From positions 1 to 40,401 of the forward strand of contig JAHEEG010000015.1 in NCBI GenBank assembly GCA_024640825.1: a stretch of 40,401 bases of DNA, in the 5' to 3' direction. Shown one piece after another: positions 28,316-37,603 of this stretch. How positions within the stretch are numbered: position 1 is the first letter of the stretch; each line of letters begins with the position of its first letter. Below the pieces are notes generated by a model. That model was not told where the DNA came from, made no database searches, and worked only from the letters and a program-made list of their open reading frames with translations. Made by a program: the position numbers and the translations under genes. This DNA is from Gammaproteobacteria bacterium. GTDB lineage: Bacteria; Pseudomonadota; Gammaproteobacteria; Pseudomonadales; Azotimanducaceae.

Positions 28316-28744
28316 ATGCGTGAGTTTGGACGTGATCTTCGTGTAGCCGACTTCATTCGGGACGAACTCGCGGACATCATCCAGCGAGGCATGCGCGATC
28401 CGAGAGTCGGTATGGTCAGCGTCAATGAAGTGAAAGTCAGCAAAGATCTGTCCTATGCCGAGGTTTATGTCTCGTCCTTTACCGCAGACACGCCGGAATC
28501 CAGGGAAGCCTTGATCGACATACTGAACAGAGCGAGTGGGTATCTTCGAACAGAGCTGGCTAAACGTCACCGGATGCGCACGACGCCGAAACCGCGGTTC
28601 TACTATGACGAGTTGGTAGAGAGCGGGCCGCGGCTCGAGGCGCTTATAGACAAAGCCGTCCGGGCAGATGAGGAAGCATCCGCCGGAGCGCCAGCCGGAG
28701 ACCATAGTCGGTCAGAGGACGGGGACACCGATGGGTCGGCGTAG
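28316..28744 (+). CDS. rbfA: 30S ribosome-binding factor RbfA
   Basis: RbfA is a KH-fold protein required for 16S rRNA 5'-end processing and cold adaptation. The 142-residue product starts REFGRDLRVADFIRDELADI, has DPRVGMVSVNEVKVSKDLSYAEVYVS and the end RMRTTPKPRFYYDELVESG. An acidic tail of about 25 residues follows. It begins 5 bases after infB and its last 14 bases overlap truB. Confidence 0.97.
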   Translation: MREFGRDLRVADFIRDELADIIQRGMRDPRVGMVSVNEVKVSKDLSYAEVYVSSFTADTPESREALIDILNRASGYLRTELAKRHRMRTTPKPRFYYDELVESGPRLEALIDKAVRADEEASAGAPAGDHSRSEDGDTDGSA

Positions 28745-29654
28745 AACGGGTCGCAGCGTCGACGGTATTCTGGTGCTGGACAAGCCCCAGGGGATGAGTT
28801 CCAGCGACGCGGTGCAAAAAGCCAAACGGCTGTTCAATGCGCGAAAAGTGGGGCATACGGGTGCGCTCGACCCGCTGGCGACGGGCGTCCTTCCGTTGTG
28901 TTTCGGCGAGGCTACGAAGTTCTCCCAGTATCTGCTGTCCTCGGACAAGAAGTACTGGGCACGGATTAAGTTGGGCGTGGCCACCGATAGCGGTGATGCT
29001 GATGGTAAGGTCATAGATACACAACCGGTATCCAACGTCGATGCTGCTCGAATAGAAGAGGCGCTGAGGTTCTTCCGGGGCGAGATCGATCAGGTGCCGT
29101 CTATGTTCTCAGCGATCAAGCATAAGGGGCAGCCCCTCTACAAGCTCGCCCGGCAGGGTATAGAGATCGAGCGAGAAGCCCGTCGCGTGAAGATATTCTC
29201 CAACGAGCTGGTGGCGTTCCAGGAAGACCAGCTGGAGTTGGAGATTCACTGCAGCAAAGGCACCTACATACGCACGATAGCTGAGGAGCTGGGCCAGATT
29301 CTCGGTTGCGGTGCTCACGTGGTCGCGCTGCGCAGGCGCAGCGCCGGCCCTTACGCCGAAATTGACCTTGTTACCTTTGAGACGCTGGAAGCGGCGCTGC
29401 AGGAGGGTTCTCTCGATCGCTTCCTGCTGCCCATTGCCAGCGCTGTCAGCCAGTGGCCCGAGGTCAGACTGAACGACGATACCGCTTACTATGTGTGCCG
29501 GGGCCAGGCTGTTATCGTGCCCCACGCCCCCTCTAGCGGCTGGGTTCGTTTGTCCCAGGAACTGGAAACGGGCGGCGATACCCGGTTTCTTGGTGTCGGG
29601 GAAATTCTGGATGATGGTCGGGTCGCTCCGAGGCGCCTGATCGTCGCTAACTGA
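28731..29654 (+). CDS. truB: tRNA pseudouridine(55) synthase TruB
   Basis: TruB makes pseudouridine 55 in the T-loop of tRNAs. The 307-residue product starts [20 protein letters not shown] and has the catalytic aspartate in [18 protein letters not shown], then [15 protein letters not shown], and a C-terminal PUA-like domain. ATG 28731 overlaps the end of rbfA by 14 bases, so the two are probably translationally coupled. Earlier in-frame starts would lie deep within rbfA and add non-family sequence. Confidence 0.97.
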   Translation: MGRRRTGRSVDGILVLDKPQGMSSSDAVQKAKRLFNARKVGHTGALDPLATGVLPLCFGEATKFSQYLLSSDKKYWARIKLGVATDSGDADGKVIDTQPVSNVDAARIEEALRFFRGEIDQVPSMFSAIKHKGQPLYKLARQGIEIEREARRVKIFSNELVAFQEDQLELEIHCSKGTYIRTIAEELGQILGCGAHVVALRRRSAGPYAEIDLVTFETLEAALQEGSLDRFLLPIASAVSQWPEVRLNDDTAYYVCRGQAVIVPHAPSSGWVRLSQELETGGDTRFLGVGEILDDGRVAPRRLIVAN

Positions 29655-29713
29655 GGCGACTGCAAATATGCGCGGTCGTCTTGCATCTGATTGAGCATAT
29701 TGGAGAAACAGAC

Positions 29714-29983
29714 ATGGCACTAGATGCTGTAAAAAAAGCAGAGATTATTCAGGAATATCAGGTAGAAAAAGGCGACACCGGGTCTCCGGAAGTGCAGGTT
29801 GCCCTCCTGACGCACAACATCAATTCGCTCCAGGAGCACTTCAAGGAGCACAAGCAAGACCACCATTCCCGACGTGGATTGATTCGCATGGTCAACCAGC
29901 GCCGCAAGCTGCTGGATTACCTGAAGCTCAAAGACGCTGGCCGGTACACGCAACTGATCGGTCGGCTTGGCTTGCGTAGATAA
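29714..29983 (+). CDS. rpsO: 30S ribosomal protein S15
   Basis: S15 is a primary 16S rRNA-binding protein of the 30S platform. The 89-residue product has the canonical four-helix sequence: [38 protein letters not shown] and [23 protein letters not shown] 29714 has GGAG (29702-29705) 8 bases upstream. It sits between truB and pnp as in E. coli. Its stop codon overlaps the first unit of an octamer repeat. Confidence 0.99.
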   Translation: MALDAVKKAEIIQEYQVEKGDTGSPEVQVALLTHNINSLQEHFKEHKQDHHSRRGLIRMVNQRRKLLDYLKLKDAGRYTQLIGRLGLRR

Positions 29984-30010
29984 AGAGACAAAGAGACAAA
30001 GAGACAAAGA
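29982..30010 (+). repeat. Octamer tandem repeat (AAAGAGAC)x3 between rpsO and pnp
   Basis: Three perfect AAAGAGAC units run 29982-30005, starting within the rpsO TAA, and are followed by a partial AAAGA (30006-30010). TAGGAG (30015-30020) then serves as the pnp ribosome-binding site. The repeat makes up most of the 45-base gap, which has no stem-loop. Confidence 0.9.
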
Positions 30011-30028
30011 TAGGTAGGAGAAATAATT

Positions 30029-32128
30029 TTGAATCCAGTTACGAAACAGTTTCAGTTTGGTGAGCAGCAGGTAACCCTGGAAACCGGTAAGGTAGCCCGA
30101 CAGGCGACAGGCGCCGTTATGGTGACCATGGGCAATACCGTGGTGCTCTGCACCGTGGTAGGTATGAAAACGGCCCGCCCAGGCCAGGCCTTCTTCCCGC
30201 TGACCGTCAACTATCAGGAAAAGACCTACGCGGCAGGAAAGATTCCTGGCGGTTTTTTCCGCCGGGAAGGCCGCCCTTCCGAGAAGGAAACGCTCACTTC
30301 CCGTCTGATCGACCGACCTTTGCGCCCGCTCTTCCCCAAGGGATTCATGAACGAGGTGCAGGTGATCTGCACTGTGATGTCTGCAGGCAAGGATGAAGAT
30401 CCAGACATACCTGCCCTTATCGGCGCGTCCGCGGCGCTTGCCGTTTCCGGGATTCCTTTCGACGGCCCGATTGGTGCCGCCCGTGTGGGTTTCCGGGAAG
30501 GCGAGTATCTGCTTAACCCGGGTTACGCGCACCTGAAAGAATCGGCACTGAATATGGTGGTTGCCGGTACCGCAGATGCCGTGCTGATGGTGGAGTCTGA
30601 GGCCAAGGAGCTGACCGAGGACGAGATGCTCGGCGCGGTGCTTTTCGCCCATCAAGAGATGCAGGTTGCCATCGAAAACATCAAGGCGCTGGCCGCTGAA
30701 GCTGGCAAGCCTCGCTGGGACTGGCAGCCGGCGGAGCCGCACGTCGACTTGCAAGAGTCGGTTTCTGCCGTGGTGAAAACCGGCCTCGGCGAGGCCTATC
30801 GCATCACTGACAAGATGGAGCGCCAGACCCGGGTTGGTGAGCTGCGCAAGCAGGTCGTGGAGCAGCTGGCTGGCGGTGACGCTCCGCAGTTTTCGGCCGA
30901 CGATGTGGCCGATATGTTCAGCAAGGTAGAAAAGAATATCGTTCGTCAGCGCGTTCTCAATGGTGAGCCTCGCATCGACGGGCGGGACCTGCGCACGGTT
31001 CGCCCCATCAGCGTGGAAGTGGGAACCTTGCCCAAAACTCATGGCTCGGCGCTGTTTACCCGCGGGGAAACTCAGGCCATTGTCGTCGCTACGCTGGGAA
31101 CCCTGCGTGATGCGGCGATGATCGACGCTTTGGAAGGAACCTACAAAGACAGCTTTATGCTGCACTACAACTTCCCGCCGTTCAGCGTCGGTGAAGCCGG
31201 ATTCATGGGTGGACCTAAGCGGCGGGAAATAGGGCATGGCCGCCTGGCGAGAAGGGCGGTTGAGGCCGTGTTGCCCAACGTGGACGACTTCCCCTACACG
31301 CTGAGGGTGGTGTCAGAAATTACGGAGTCCAACGGATCCAGTTCCATGGCCACGGTCTGCGGGACCTCACTGGCACTCATGGACGCCGGCGTCCCGATGA
31401 AGGCGCCGGTTGCCGGCGTCGCTATGGGCCTGGTCAAGGAAGGCAATAAATACGCCGTGCTCACGGACATTCTCGGCGACGAAGATCACCTCGGCGACAT
31501 GGATTTCAAGGTGGCGGGTACAGATGCGGGCGTGACCGCTTTGCAGATGGACATCAAAATCTCAGGCATTACCGAAGAGATCATGGAGATCGCGCTCAAT
31601 CAGGCGCAGGAAGCCAGACGGCACATCCTCGCCGAAATGAGCAAGGTTCTTGATAGATCCCGTGATTCCGTTTCGGATAATGCACCTGCCATGAAGGTCA
31701 TCAACGTGCCGCAGGACAAGATCCGCGACATTATCGGTAAGGGTGGGGCGACCATCCGGTCCATCGTGGAAGAAACAGGCGCTGATATTGATATCCAGGA
31801 TGACGGAAGCGTCCGTATTTACGCTGACGACGCGGAGGGAATGGAGGCGGCTGTCGCCAAGATCCAGGAGATCACAGCGGAAGCCGAAGTTGGCAAGATC
31901 TACCATGGCAGAGTTGAGCGCATCGTCGATTTCGGCGCGTTCATAAACATTTTGCCTGGGAAGGATGGTTTGCTGCACATATCGCAGATTGCCGATGAGC
32001 GGGTTGAGACGGTTACTGACTACATCCAGGAAGGGCAGACCATCGACGTGGTTGTGCTAGATGTCGATCAGCGAGGTCGGATCAAGCTGTCGATGAAGGA
32101 AGTTCCCAACTACGCCCAGAGCGCCTAG
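30029..32128 (+). CDS. pnp: Polyribonucleotide nucleotidyltransferase (PNPase)
   Basis: PNPase is the phosphorolytic 3'-5' exoribonuclease of the RNA degradosome. The 699-residue product has two RNase PH domains (the first with [20 protein letters not shown], the second with [12 protein letters not shown] and [19 protein letters not shown]), a KH domain ([20 protein letters not shown]), and an S1 domain ([20 protein letters not shown]) ending VPNYAQSA. The start is TTG 30029 ((M)[10 protein letters not shown]) with TAGGAG 8 bases upstream. It is last in the rimP-to-pnp operon. Confidence 0.98.
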   Translation: MNPVTKQFQFGEQQVTLETGKVARQATGAVMVTMGNTVVLCTVVGMKTARPGQAFFPLTVNYQEKTYAAGKIPGGFFRREGRPSEKETLTSRLIDRPLRPLFPKGFMNEVQVICTVMSAGKDEDPDIPALIGASAALAVSGIPFDGPIGAARVGFREGEYLLNPGYAHLKESALNMVVAGTADAVLMVESEAKELTEDEMLGAVLFAHQEMQVAIENIKALAAEAGKPRWDWQPAEPHVDLQESVSAVVKTGLGEAYRITDKMERQTRVGELRKQVVEQLAGGDAPQFSADDVADMFSKVEKNIVRQRVLNGEPRIDGRDLRTVRPISVEVGTLPKTHGSALFTRGETQAIVVATLGTLRDAAMIDALEGTYKDSFMLHYNFPPFSVGEAGFMGGPKRREIGHGRLARRAVEAVLPNVDDFPYTLRVVSEITESNGSSSMATVCGTSLALMDAGVPMKAPVAGVAMGLVKEGNKYAVLTDILGDEDHLGDMDFKVAGTDAGVTALQMDIKISGITEEIMEIALNQAQEARRHILAEMSKVLDRSRDSVSDNAPAMKVINVPQDKIRDIIGKGGATIRSIVEETGADIDIQDDGSVRIYADDAEGMEAAVAKIQEITAEAEVGKIYHGRVERIVDFGAFINILPGKDGLLHISQIADERVETVTDYIQEGQTIDVVVLDVDQRGRIKLSMKEVPNYAQSA

Positions 32129-32138
32129 TCGGGCAGGA

Positions 32139-32155
32139 GACCTGCATCGCAGGTC
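32139..32155 (+). terminator. Hairpin after pnp (possible transcript 3' end)
   Basis: GACCTGC (32139-32145), ATC, and GCAGGTC (32149-32155) form a perfect 7-bp stem 10 bases after the pnp stop. A second GC-rich structure with GGGAGG and CCTCCC arms follows within about 40 bases. No T-run is present, so these may protect the 3' end or act with Rho rather than as an intrinsic terminator. Confidence 0.4.
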
Positions 32156-32223
32156 CGGGAGGCGCGGCCGTTGCCGGTCGTCCCTCCCAGACGGCTTCCC
32201 TCCGCACCTGACGTGATGGTCGA

Positions 32224-33159
32224 ATGAGCGGCCTCAGCGCTTCCGCCGAGTGGGTTCAGCTGCGGCAGGCGACCAGCCGTGGCGATCTGGCAGAAGTCAG
32301 CCTCGTGCTTACTGCGGTGGATATCGAGCATCGTCTGGTTTTCGACGGTCATCATTGGGGACTGTGGGTGCCCGGTGACCGTCGAGACGCCGCGGCCGGC
32401 CAACTCGAAGCCTATTTCAGAGAAAATCGTTTCCGCCTGCCTCGCTCTCAGCAGAACCTCAAAACCGTAGACAGGGGGTGGTTCGGCGTCCTGGGTTATC
32501 TTCTGGTTATCTGGCTGCTGCCGTCGTTCGAGGGACAGCACGTATTCGGCTGGGACTGGCGAGCCGCTGGCGGTATGGATGCAGACAAGGTCGCCAACGG
32601 CGAGTGGTGGCGCACTATCACGGCGATGACCCTGCACGCGGATCTTGCCCATATCGTTGCCAACTCTCTCTTTGGTGCCGTTTTCGGGCTGTTTGTGGGG
32701 CGTTATCTGGGCTCGGGCTTCGGCTGGCTGCTGGTAGTACTCGCCGGGATGCTGGCGAATGGGCTGAACGCCATGGTGCAGCCCGATGGTTTTCGATCAA
32801 TCGGCGCATCTACGGCGACCTTTGCGGCGCTTGGTTTGGTGGGGGCCTTTGTCTGGCGACGCAGGTTGCGGCGCGGCGGCGTCCAGGGTGGCGGCGCTCG
32901 CGAAGCGTCCGGAAGCGGTGGATGGCGCCGCAACTTCGCACCCGTCTTTGCCGGCATCGCCATGCTCGCCTACACGGGCATGGGTGGCGAGAACACCGAT
33001 ATTCTTGGTCATATTTTCGGATTTGCCGCCGGATTTCTTCTCGGAGTGGCGGCTGCCGTAGTAGATCCGGCGCGAATGGGCACTCGCGGCCAGGCTCTTG
33101 CGGGCGCATGTGCCGCCGCGTTGATTGTCGCTGCCTGGTGCTTTGCCGGAACCGCCTAG
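32224..33159 (+). CDS. Rhomboid family intramembrane serine protease
   Basis: A 311-residue membrane protein of the rhomboid family, which cleaves single-pass membrane proteins within the bilayer. The catalytic dyad is visible: Ser196 in SIGASTATFAALG and His263 in DILGHIFGFAAG. The TM2 motif HADLAHIVANSLFGAVFG carries the conserved His and Asn of the oxyanion site. About six membrane segments span residues 95-310. A soluble N-terminal domain of about 90 residues (ending GQLEAYFREN) precedes them and resembles the small cytosolic domain of other proteobacterial rhomboids. The substrate is unknown. It is 95 bases downstream of pnp and convergent with acs. Confidence 0.92.
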   Translation: MSGLSASAEWVQLRQATSRGDLAEVSLVLTAVDIEHRLVFDGHHWGLWVPGDRRDAAAGQLEAYFRENRFRLPRSQQNLKTVDRGWFGVLGYLLVIWLLPSFEGQHVFGWDWRAAGGMDADKVANGEWWRTITAMTLHADLAHIVANSLFGAVFGLFVGRYLGSGFGWLLVVLAGMLANGLNAMVQPDGFRSIGASTATFAALGLVGAFVWRRRLRRGGVQGGGAREASGSGGWRRNFAPVFAGIAMLAYTGMGGENTDILGHIFGFAAGFLLGVAAAVVDPARMGTRGQALAGACAAALIVAAWCFAGTA

Positions 33160-33208
33160 CGTCGTTTTAGGTTTGCAAAGGCCTGGCCGGCTGATGGGGT
33201 TTTGGCCG

Positions 33209-35164
33209 TCAGCTTTGCGTCTCCCGGTTAGCCCTATTGTCTACCAGATCCTCTACGACGGCAGGGTCTGCCAGCGTCGAGGTATCGCCCAGATTGTCGA
33301 GATCGTCAGCGGCGATTTTGCGCAGAATTCGGCGCATGATCTTCCCCGACCGGGTCTTTGGCAGGCCAGGAGCGAATTGGATGACGTCCGGTTTAGCAAA
33401 AGGCCCTATTTCCGTTCTCACCAGATCAACGAGCGCTTTGCGCAGCGTTTCCGGATCTTCGTTGCATCCCACCATGCAGGTCACGTAGGCGTAGATTCCT
33501 TCCCCTTTGATTGGATGAGGAAACCCGACCACGGCGGCTTCGGCGATTTCGTCATGCAGCACCAGGGCACTTTCCACCTCGGCGGTGCCGATCCGGTGCC
33601 CCGACACGTTCAGCACGTCGTCCACCCGGCCGGTTATCCAGTAATAACCGTCGGCGTCGCGCCGCGCGGCGTCGCCGGTGAAATAAAAACCGGGATAAGT
33701 TGAATAATAGGTGTCGATGACCCGCTGATGGTCGCCGTAGACGGTGCGGATTTGGCCAGGCCAGCTTGCCGTGATTACCAGATTTCCGCTTGCCTCCGGC
33801 GCGTTCTGAACCTGGCCTTGGTCATCAACCAGCGCCAGCTGCACGCCGAAAAAGGGTTTCGTTGCCGAACCCGGCTTTAACGCAGTGGCCCCGGGCAGCG
33901 GCGAGATCATGATGCCGCCTGTCTCCGTTTGCCACCAGGTGTCGACGATGGGACAGCGGTCTTCACCCACCACGTGGTGATACCACTCCCAGGCTTCGGG
34001 ATTGATCGGCTCGCCAACCGTACCCAGCAGGCGCAGAGAAGCGCGGGACGTCTGCTCTACAAACCCATCTCCCTGACCCTGCAGCTGACGAATGGCGGTG
34101 GGCGCGGTATAGAAAATGTTGACTTTGTGCTTGTCCACAACCTGCCAGCAGCGGGACGCATCGGGATAGGTGGGCACCCCCTCGAACATCAGGGTAATGG
34201 CGCCATTGGCCAGGGGACCGTAGACGATGTACGAGTGGCCGGTAACCCAACCCACGTCCGCCGTGCACCAATAGATGTCACCGTCGTGGTAGTCGAAAAC
34301 GTATTTGTGCGTCATGGCCGCATGCAGTAGATATCCGGCCGTTCCGTGCTGCACGCCCTTGGGCTTACCGGTGGAGCCTGACGTATATAGGATGAAAGAT
34401 GGATCTTCGGCGTCCATGATCTCGGGTTCGCAGGTGCTCGGCTGGGACCCGGTCAACTCGTCATACCAGACGTCTCGATCTGGCGCCCAAGGGACCTGCG
34501 CGCCAGTGCGCTTGACCGTGACCACGGTATGCACGTTCGGGCAGGCGGCAAGGGCTTCTTCGGTATTCTGCTTGAGCGGTATTTCGCGTCCGCCGCGGAC
34601 CCCTTGGTCCGCGGTGATCACGACCCTGCAGTCTGAGTCCTGAATACGGTCTTGCAGCGATTGCGGGGAGAACCCGCCAAACACCACAGAGTGAACGGCC
34701 CCGATACGCATGCAGGCGAGCATGGCGTATGCGGCTTCGGGGATCATCGGCATGTATATGCACACCCGGTCGCCTTTTGCGACTCCGCGCGCCTTGAGCC
34801 CGTTGGCCAGCCGGCAGACCTCGTCATGCAGATCCTGATAGGTGATGGCTTTATCCTGGGTGGGGTCGTCGCCTTCCCAGATGATCGCCGTCTGCCCGGC
34901 GCGTTCGGGAAGGTGACGGTCGATGCAGTTGAAGCTGATATTCAGCTTGCCACCGGAGAACCAGCTGACCTTACCGGTCGGCAGATCCGCCTCGCTCACC
35001 TTGTCCCATTTCTCGTACCAGTCGATGAAGATGTCCGCCTGTTCCGCCCAGAACCCATTGGGGTCCTCCACGGATCGTTGGTACATGGCCGCGTACTGGT
35101 CTGCATTAATGAAGCAGCGTTCCGCCATTGATGGCGGCACTGGATACAGATGAGCTTCAGACAT
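33209..35164 (-). CDS. acs: Acetyl-coenzyme A synthetase
   Basis: Acs activates acetate to acetyl-CoA through acetyl-AMP. The 651-residue product is a full-length ANL-superfamily enzyme. It starts [20 protein letters not shown] and has the ATP/AMP motif [16 protein letters not shown], the acetate pocket region [18 protein letters not shown], the hinge [18 protein letters not shown], and the conserved Lys of the acetylation site in [15 protein letters not shown]. Its ATG overlaps the end of pgi by 8 bases, indicating coupled translation as last gene of the minus-strand operon. No clear intrinsic terminator is visible in the 49 bases to the rhomboid gene. Confidence 0.98.
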   Translation of the reverse strand: MSEAHLYPVPPSMAERCFINADQYAAMYQRSVEDPNGFWAEQADIFIDWYEKWDKVSEADLPTGKVSWFSGGKLNISFNCIDRHLPERAGQTAIIWEGDDPTQDKAITYQDLHDEVCRLANGLKARGVAKGDRVCIYMPMIPEAAYAMLACMRIGAVHSVVFGGFSPQSLQDRIQDSDCRVVITADQGVRGGREIPLKQNTEEALAACPNVHTVVTVKRTGAQVPWAPDRDVWYDELTGSQPSTCEPEIMDAEDPSFILYTSGSTGKPKGVQHGTAGYLLHAAMTHKYVFDYHDGDIYWCTADVGWVTGHSYIVYGPLANGAITLMFEGVPTYPDASRCWQVVDKHKVNIFYTAPTAIRQLQGQGDGFVEQTSRASLRLLGTVGEPINPEAWEWYHHVVGEDRCPIVDTWWQTETGGIMISPLPGATALKPGSATKPFFGVQLALVDDQGQVQNAPEASGNLVITASWPGQIRTVYGDHQRVIDTYYSTYPGFYFTGDAARRDADGYYWITGRVDDVLNVSGHRIGTAEVESALVLHDEIAEAAVVGFPHPIKGEGIYAYVTCMVGCNEDPETLRKALVDLVRTEIGPFAKPDVIQFAPGLPKTRSGKIMRRILRKIAADDLDNLGDTSTLADPAVVEDLVDNRANRETQS

Positions 35165-36815
35165 GTTTATCCTCTTGGTTCCGGCGCTCTTGCAGCCGCC
35201 GGCGCACGTATTCGACCAGTCCCCGGGTGGAGGCGTCCTGTTGCCGCGCGGGCTTTCCGTCCAGTTGATCGAAGATCGGCAGAGCCAGCTGTTTGCCCAA
35301 TTCTACGCCCCATTGATCGAATGAGTTTATGTTCCAGATGACGCCCTGGCAAAAGACTTTGTGCTCGTACAGTGCCAGCAGAGATCCGATCGCAAACGGG
35401 GACAACTCGTCCATGACCAGGGTGCTTGTGGCCTTGTTGCCCGCCACGCAGCGGTGCGGATCTGCCTCCTGTCGTCCGCTCATCATCGCCTGGCTCTGTG
35501 CAAAGGCGTTCGCGAGCAGCCAGCGATGATGGGCTTCCAGGCTCTGCGGGGTAGCCGCTTCGTCGCTGGCACAGACGATGAAATCGGCGCTGAAAGCCCG
35601 GGTGCCTTGATGCAGAAGCTGGTGGAAAGCGTGTTGACCGTTGGTCCCCTCGCCGCCCCAGAGTACCGGCATCGTGTGAATGCGAACTGCGCTGCCATCC
35701 AGATGTACGCTCTTGCCGTTGCTTTCCATCTCCAGCTGCTGGAGGTAGTCGGGCAACAGGCGCAGGCGTCGACTGTACGGTAGGACGGCGTGACTAGTGG
35801 CGCCGAGGAAGTTGCTGTTCCACACGCTGAGCAGCGCCATAATCAGCGGTCCGTTGCGTTCCAGAGGGGCCGTCCGGAAATGTTCGTCCATCTGGTGGGC
35901 GCCGCGAAGGAGCTCGGCAAATGCCTCGGGACCGACGGCCAGTTGGATGGGCAGGCCGACCGCAGACCACAGGGAAAACCGACCCCCTACCCAGTCCCAC
36001 AGGGGATAGACGTTTTCTTCGGGAATACCAAAAGCTCTGGCGGCTTCGACGTTGGCGGTAACGGCTAGGAAATGTCTGGCAATGGCAGCCACATCGCCCG
36101 TTCTCTCAAGAAACCAGCTCCGAGCGGACTCGGCGTTGGTTCTGGTCTCCAGCGTGCCAAAGGACTTGGAAACGACAATGAACAGCGTGGTTTCTGGATC
36201 CAGGCCTGTCAGAGCGCTGTGCAGGGCTGCGTCGTCAATGTTCGCCAGAAAGTGACAGCGCGGATCGGATCCGTGAATCGGGATCAGCGCCTCTACCACC
36301 AGTTCTGGTCCCAGATGGGAACCACCGATCCCGATATGCACGATGTCGGTAACGGCTCTGCCCGTGTAGCCACGATGCTTGCCGCTGCGCACCCGCTCGG
36401 CAATCGAGGCAAGTCGTACCAGCGTTGGTTCGACAACGGACCTGGCCTCTCCGGGCTGCTGTCCAGCGGGAGATCTCAGCGCGGTATGCAGGGCCGCTCG
36501 GTGCTCTGTAACGTTGACCGGCGCGCCGCCGAACAGAGCTTCAATGTTTGCCTCCATTGACCGCGCACGAGCCAGATCCAGCAGCGCATTCAGTATTCGG
36601 GCGTCGACACGCTGTTTCGAGTAGTCCATCAGCAGCGCGGGAAGTTGCAGGCTGAAATCTTCGAAGCGGTTATCTCTTTGCAACCATTCCGTCAGCGCCT
36701 GCCCGACCGGGTCGGCTGCGAGTCGGGTAAGGGCTTTCCACTCAGGCAAGGTGTCCGGCCGGGACTCTCGATTGGGGGCTTTGTTGGACTTTCGTTTAGG
36801 CTCTTTTTTAGGCAC
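35157..36815 (-). CDS. pgi: Glucose-6-phosphate isomerase
   Basis: Pgi interconverts glucose-6-phosphate and fructose-6-phosphate. Family blocks are intact: [77 protein letters not shown] with catalytic residues, and [15 protein letters not shown]. The start is uncertain. GTG 36815 (552 residues, close to the usual about 550) gives a Lys-rich leader ([17 protein letters not shown]), and TTG 36749 (530 residues) would begin near the conserved domain; neither has a good Shine-Dalgarno. The gene is 16 bases after the kinase gene. Confidence 0.95.
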   Translation of the reverse strand: MPKKEPKRKSNKAPNRESRPDTLPEWKALTRLAADPVGQALTEWLQRDNRFEDFSLQLPALLMDYSKQRVDARILNALLDLARARSMEANIEALFGGAPVNVTEHRAALHTALRSPAGQQPGEARSVVEPTLVRLASIAERVRSGKHRGYTGRAVTDIVHIGIGGSHLGPELVVEALIPIHGSDPRCHFLANIDDAALHSALTGLDPETTLFIVVSKSFGTLETRTNAESARSWFLERTGDVAAIARHFLAVTANVEAARAFGIPEENVYPLWDWVGGRFSLWSAVGLPIQLAVGPEAFAELLRGAHQMDEHFRTAPLERNGPLIMALLSVWNSNFLGATSHAVLPYSRRLRLLPDYLQQLEMESNGKSVHLDGSAVRIHTMPVLWGGEGTNGQHAFHQLLHQGTRAFSADFIVCASDEAATPQSLEAHHRWLLANAFAQSQAMMSGRQEADPHRCVAGNKATSTLVMDELSPFAIGSLLALYEHKVFCQGVIWNINSFDQWGVELGKQLALPIFDQLDGKPARQQDASTRGLVEYVRRRLQERRNQEDKHV

Positions 36816-36831
36816 GGGAATCGGCCAGCAG

Positions 36832-37551
36832 CTAGAGCAGCGTTGGGTTGGGGTTGAAGTACTGGCGAAGTCCATCCATGGCCAGTATCTGATCCAGAAG
36901 TTCCGAAAAGTGCTGTCGGTTGTTGGCGAAATCGATCTGTGCCGCATTTACGACCAGAAGCGGAGTTTCGTCGTAGTAGTGGAAAAATTCGGTGTAGCTC
37001 TGGTTGAGGTTCTCCAGATAATCGGAACCTATTTCCCGCTCATAGTTGATGCCGCGGCGTCGGATGCGCTCTAAAAGCACCCCTACGGGCGCCTGCAGAT
37101 AAATCACCAGCTCGGGCTTCGGAGGATTCAGCTCCAGGTTTTCGTAGATCTGACGGTAAAGAATGTACTCGTTGTCATCCAGCGTCATCCTGGCGAAAAG
37201 ATCGTCTTTCTGCATCAGGAAATCCGCCACCAGATTGGGGCCCAGCAGGTCTTCCTGTTCCAGGTCTGCGATCTGTCGGGCTCGATGCAGCAGAAAGAAG
37301 AGCTGCGTGGGCAGCGCGTGTTTGCGTCCGTCCCGGTAGAAGCGGTCGAGGAACGGATTCTCTGACGACGGCTCGAGGAGCAGAGGATAGCCGAAGGCAT
37401 CGGCCAGCTTGTTCGCCAGCGTTGTCTTGCCAACGCCGATTGGGCCCTCGACAGTGATATACCTGGGCAACGTCCGGTCACGCAGCTTTTGGCCGATAAA
37501 GCCGTCCAGCTCGGTGTCTGGCGTAACCGTCTGCTGTGCCTGAGTGCTCAT
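36832..37551 (-). CDS. Deoxynucleoside kinase (deoxyguanosine/deoxyadenosine kinase family)
   Basis: The 239-residue product belongs to the dNK/thymidine-kinase-2-like P-loop family that phosphorylates deoxynucleosides for salvage. Walker A is GPIGVGKTT (about residues 37-45), followed by the substrate-site segment LLEPSSENPFLDRFYRD. ELVIYLQAPVGVLLERIRRR leads into the Arg-rich lid GINYERE. Base preference (dG, dA) cannot be fixed from sequence. In the gene order I know from Pseudomonas, this place between pcnB and pgi is held by folK-panB-panC-panD; here none of those is present. Confidence 0.88.
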   Translation of the reverse strand: MSTQAQQTVTPDTELDGFIGQKLRDRTLPRYITVEGPIGVGKTTLANKLADAFGYPLLLEPSSENPFLDRFYRDGRKHALPTQLFFLLHRARQIADLEQEDLLGPNLVADFLMQKDDLFARMTLDDNEYILYRQIYENLELNPPKPELVIYLQAPVGVLLERIRRRGINYEREIGSDYLENLNQSYTEFFHYYDETPLLVVNAAQIDFANNRQHFSELLDQILAMDGLRQYFNPNPTLL

Positions 37552-37603
37552 TATTCCTGGGTGACCGACCGAGCTTCAATAATGTACGCGCACCGCACAG
37601 GGT

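Noticed and set aside
29720-31237. Long minus-strand open frame opposite rpsO and pnp
   Set aside because: Composition is His/Arg/Leu-rich shadow sequence with no domain; it runs across the rpsO-pnp gap and both plus-strand genes are certain.
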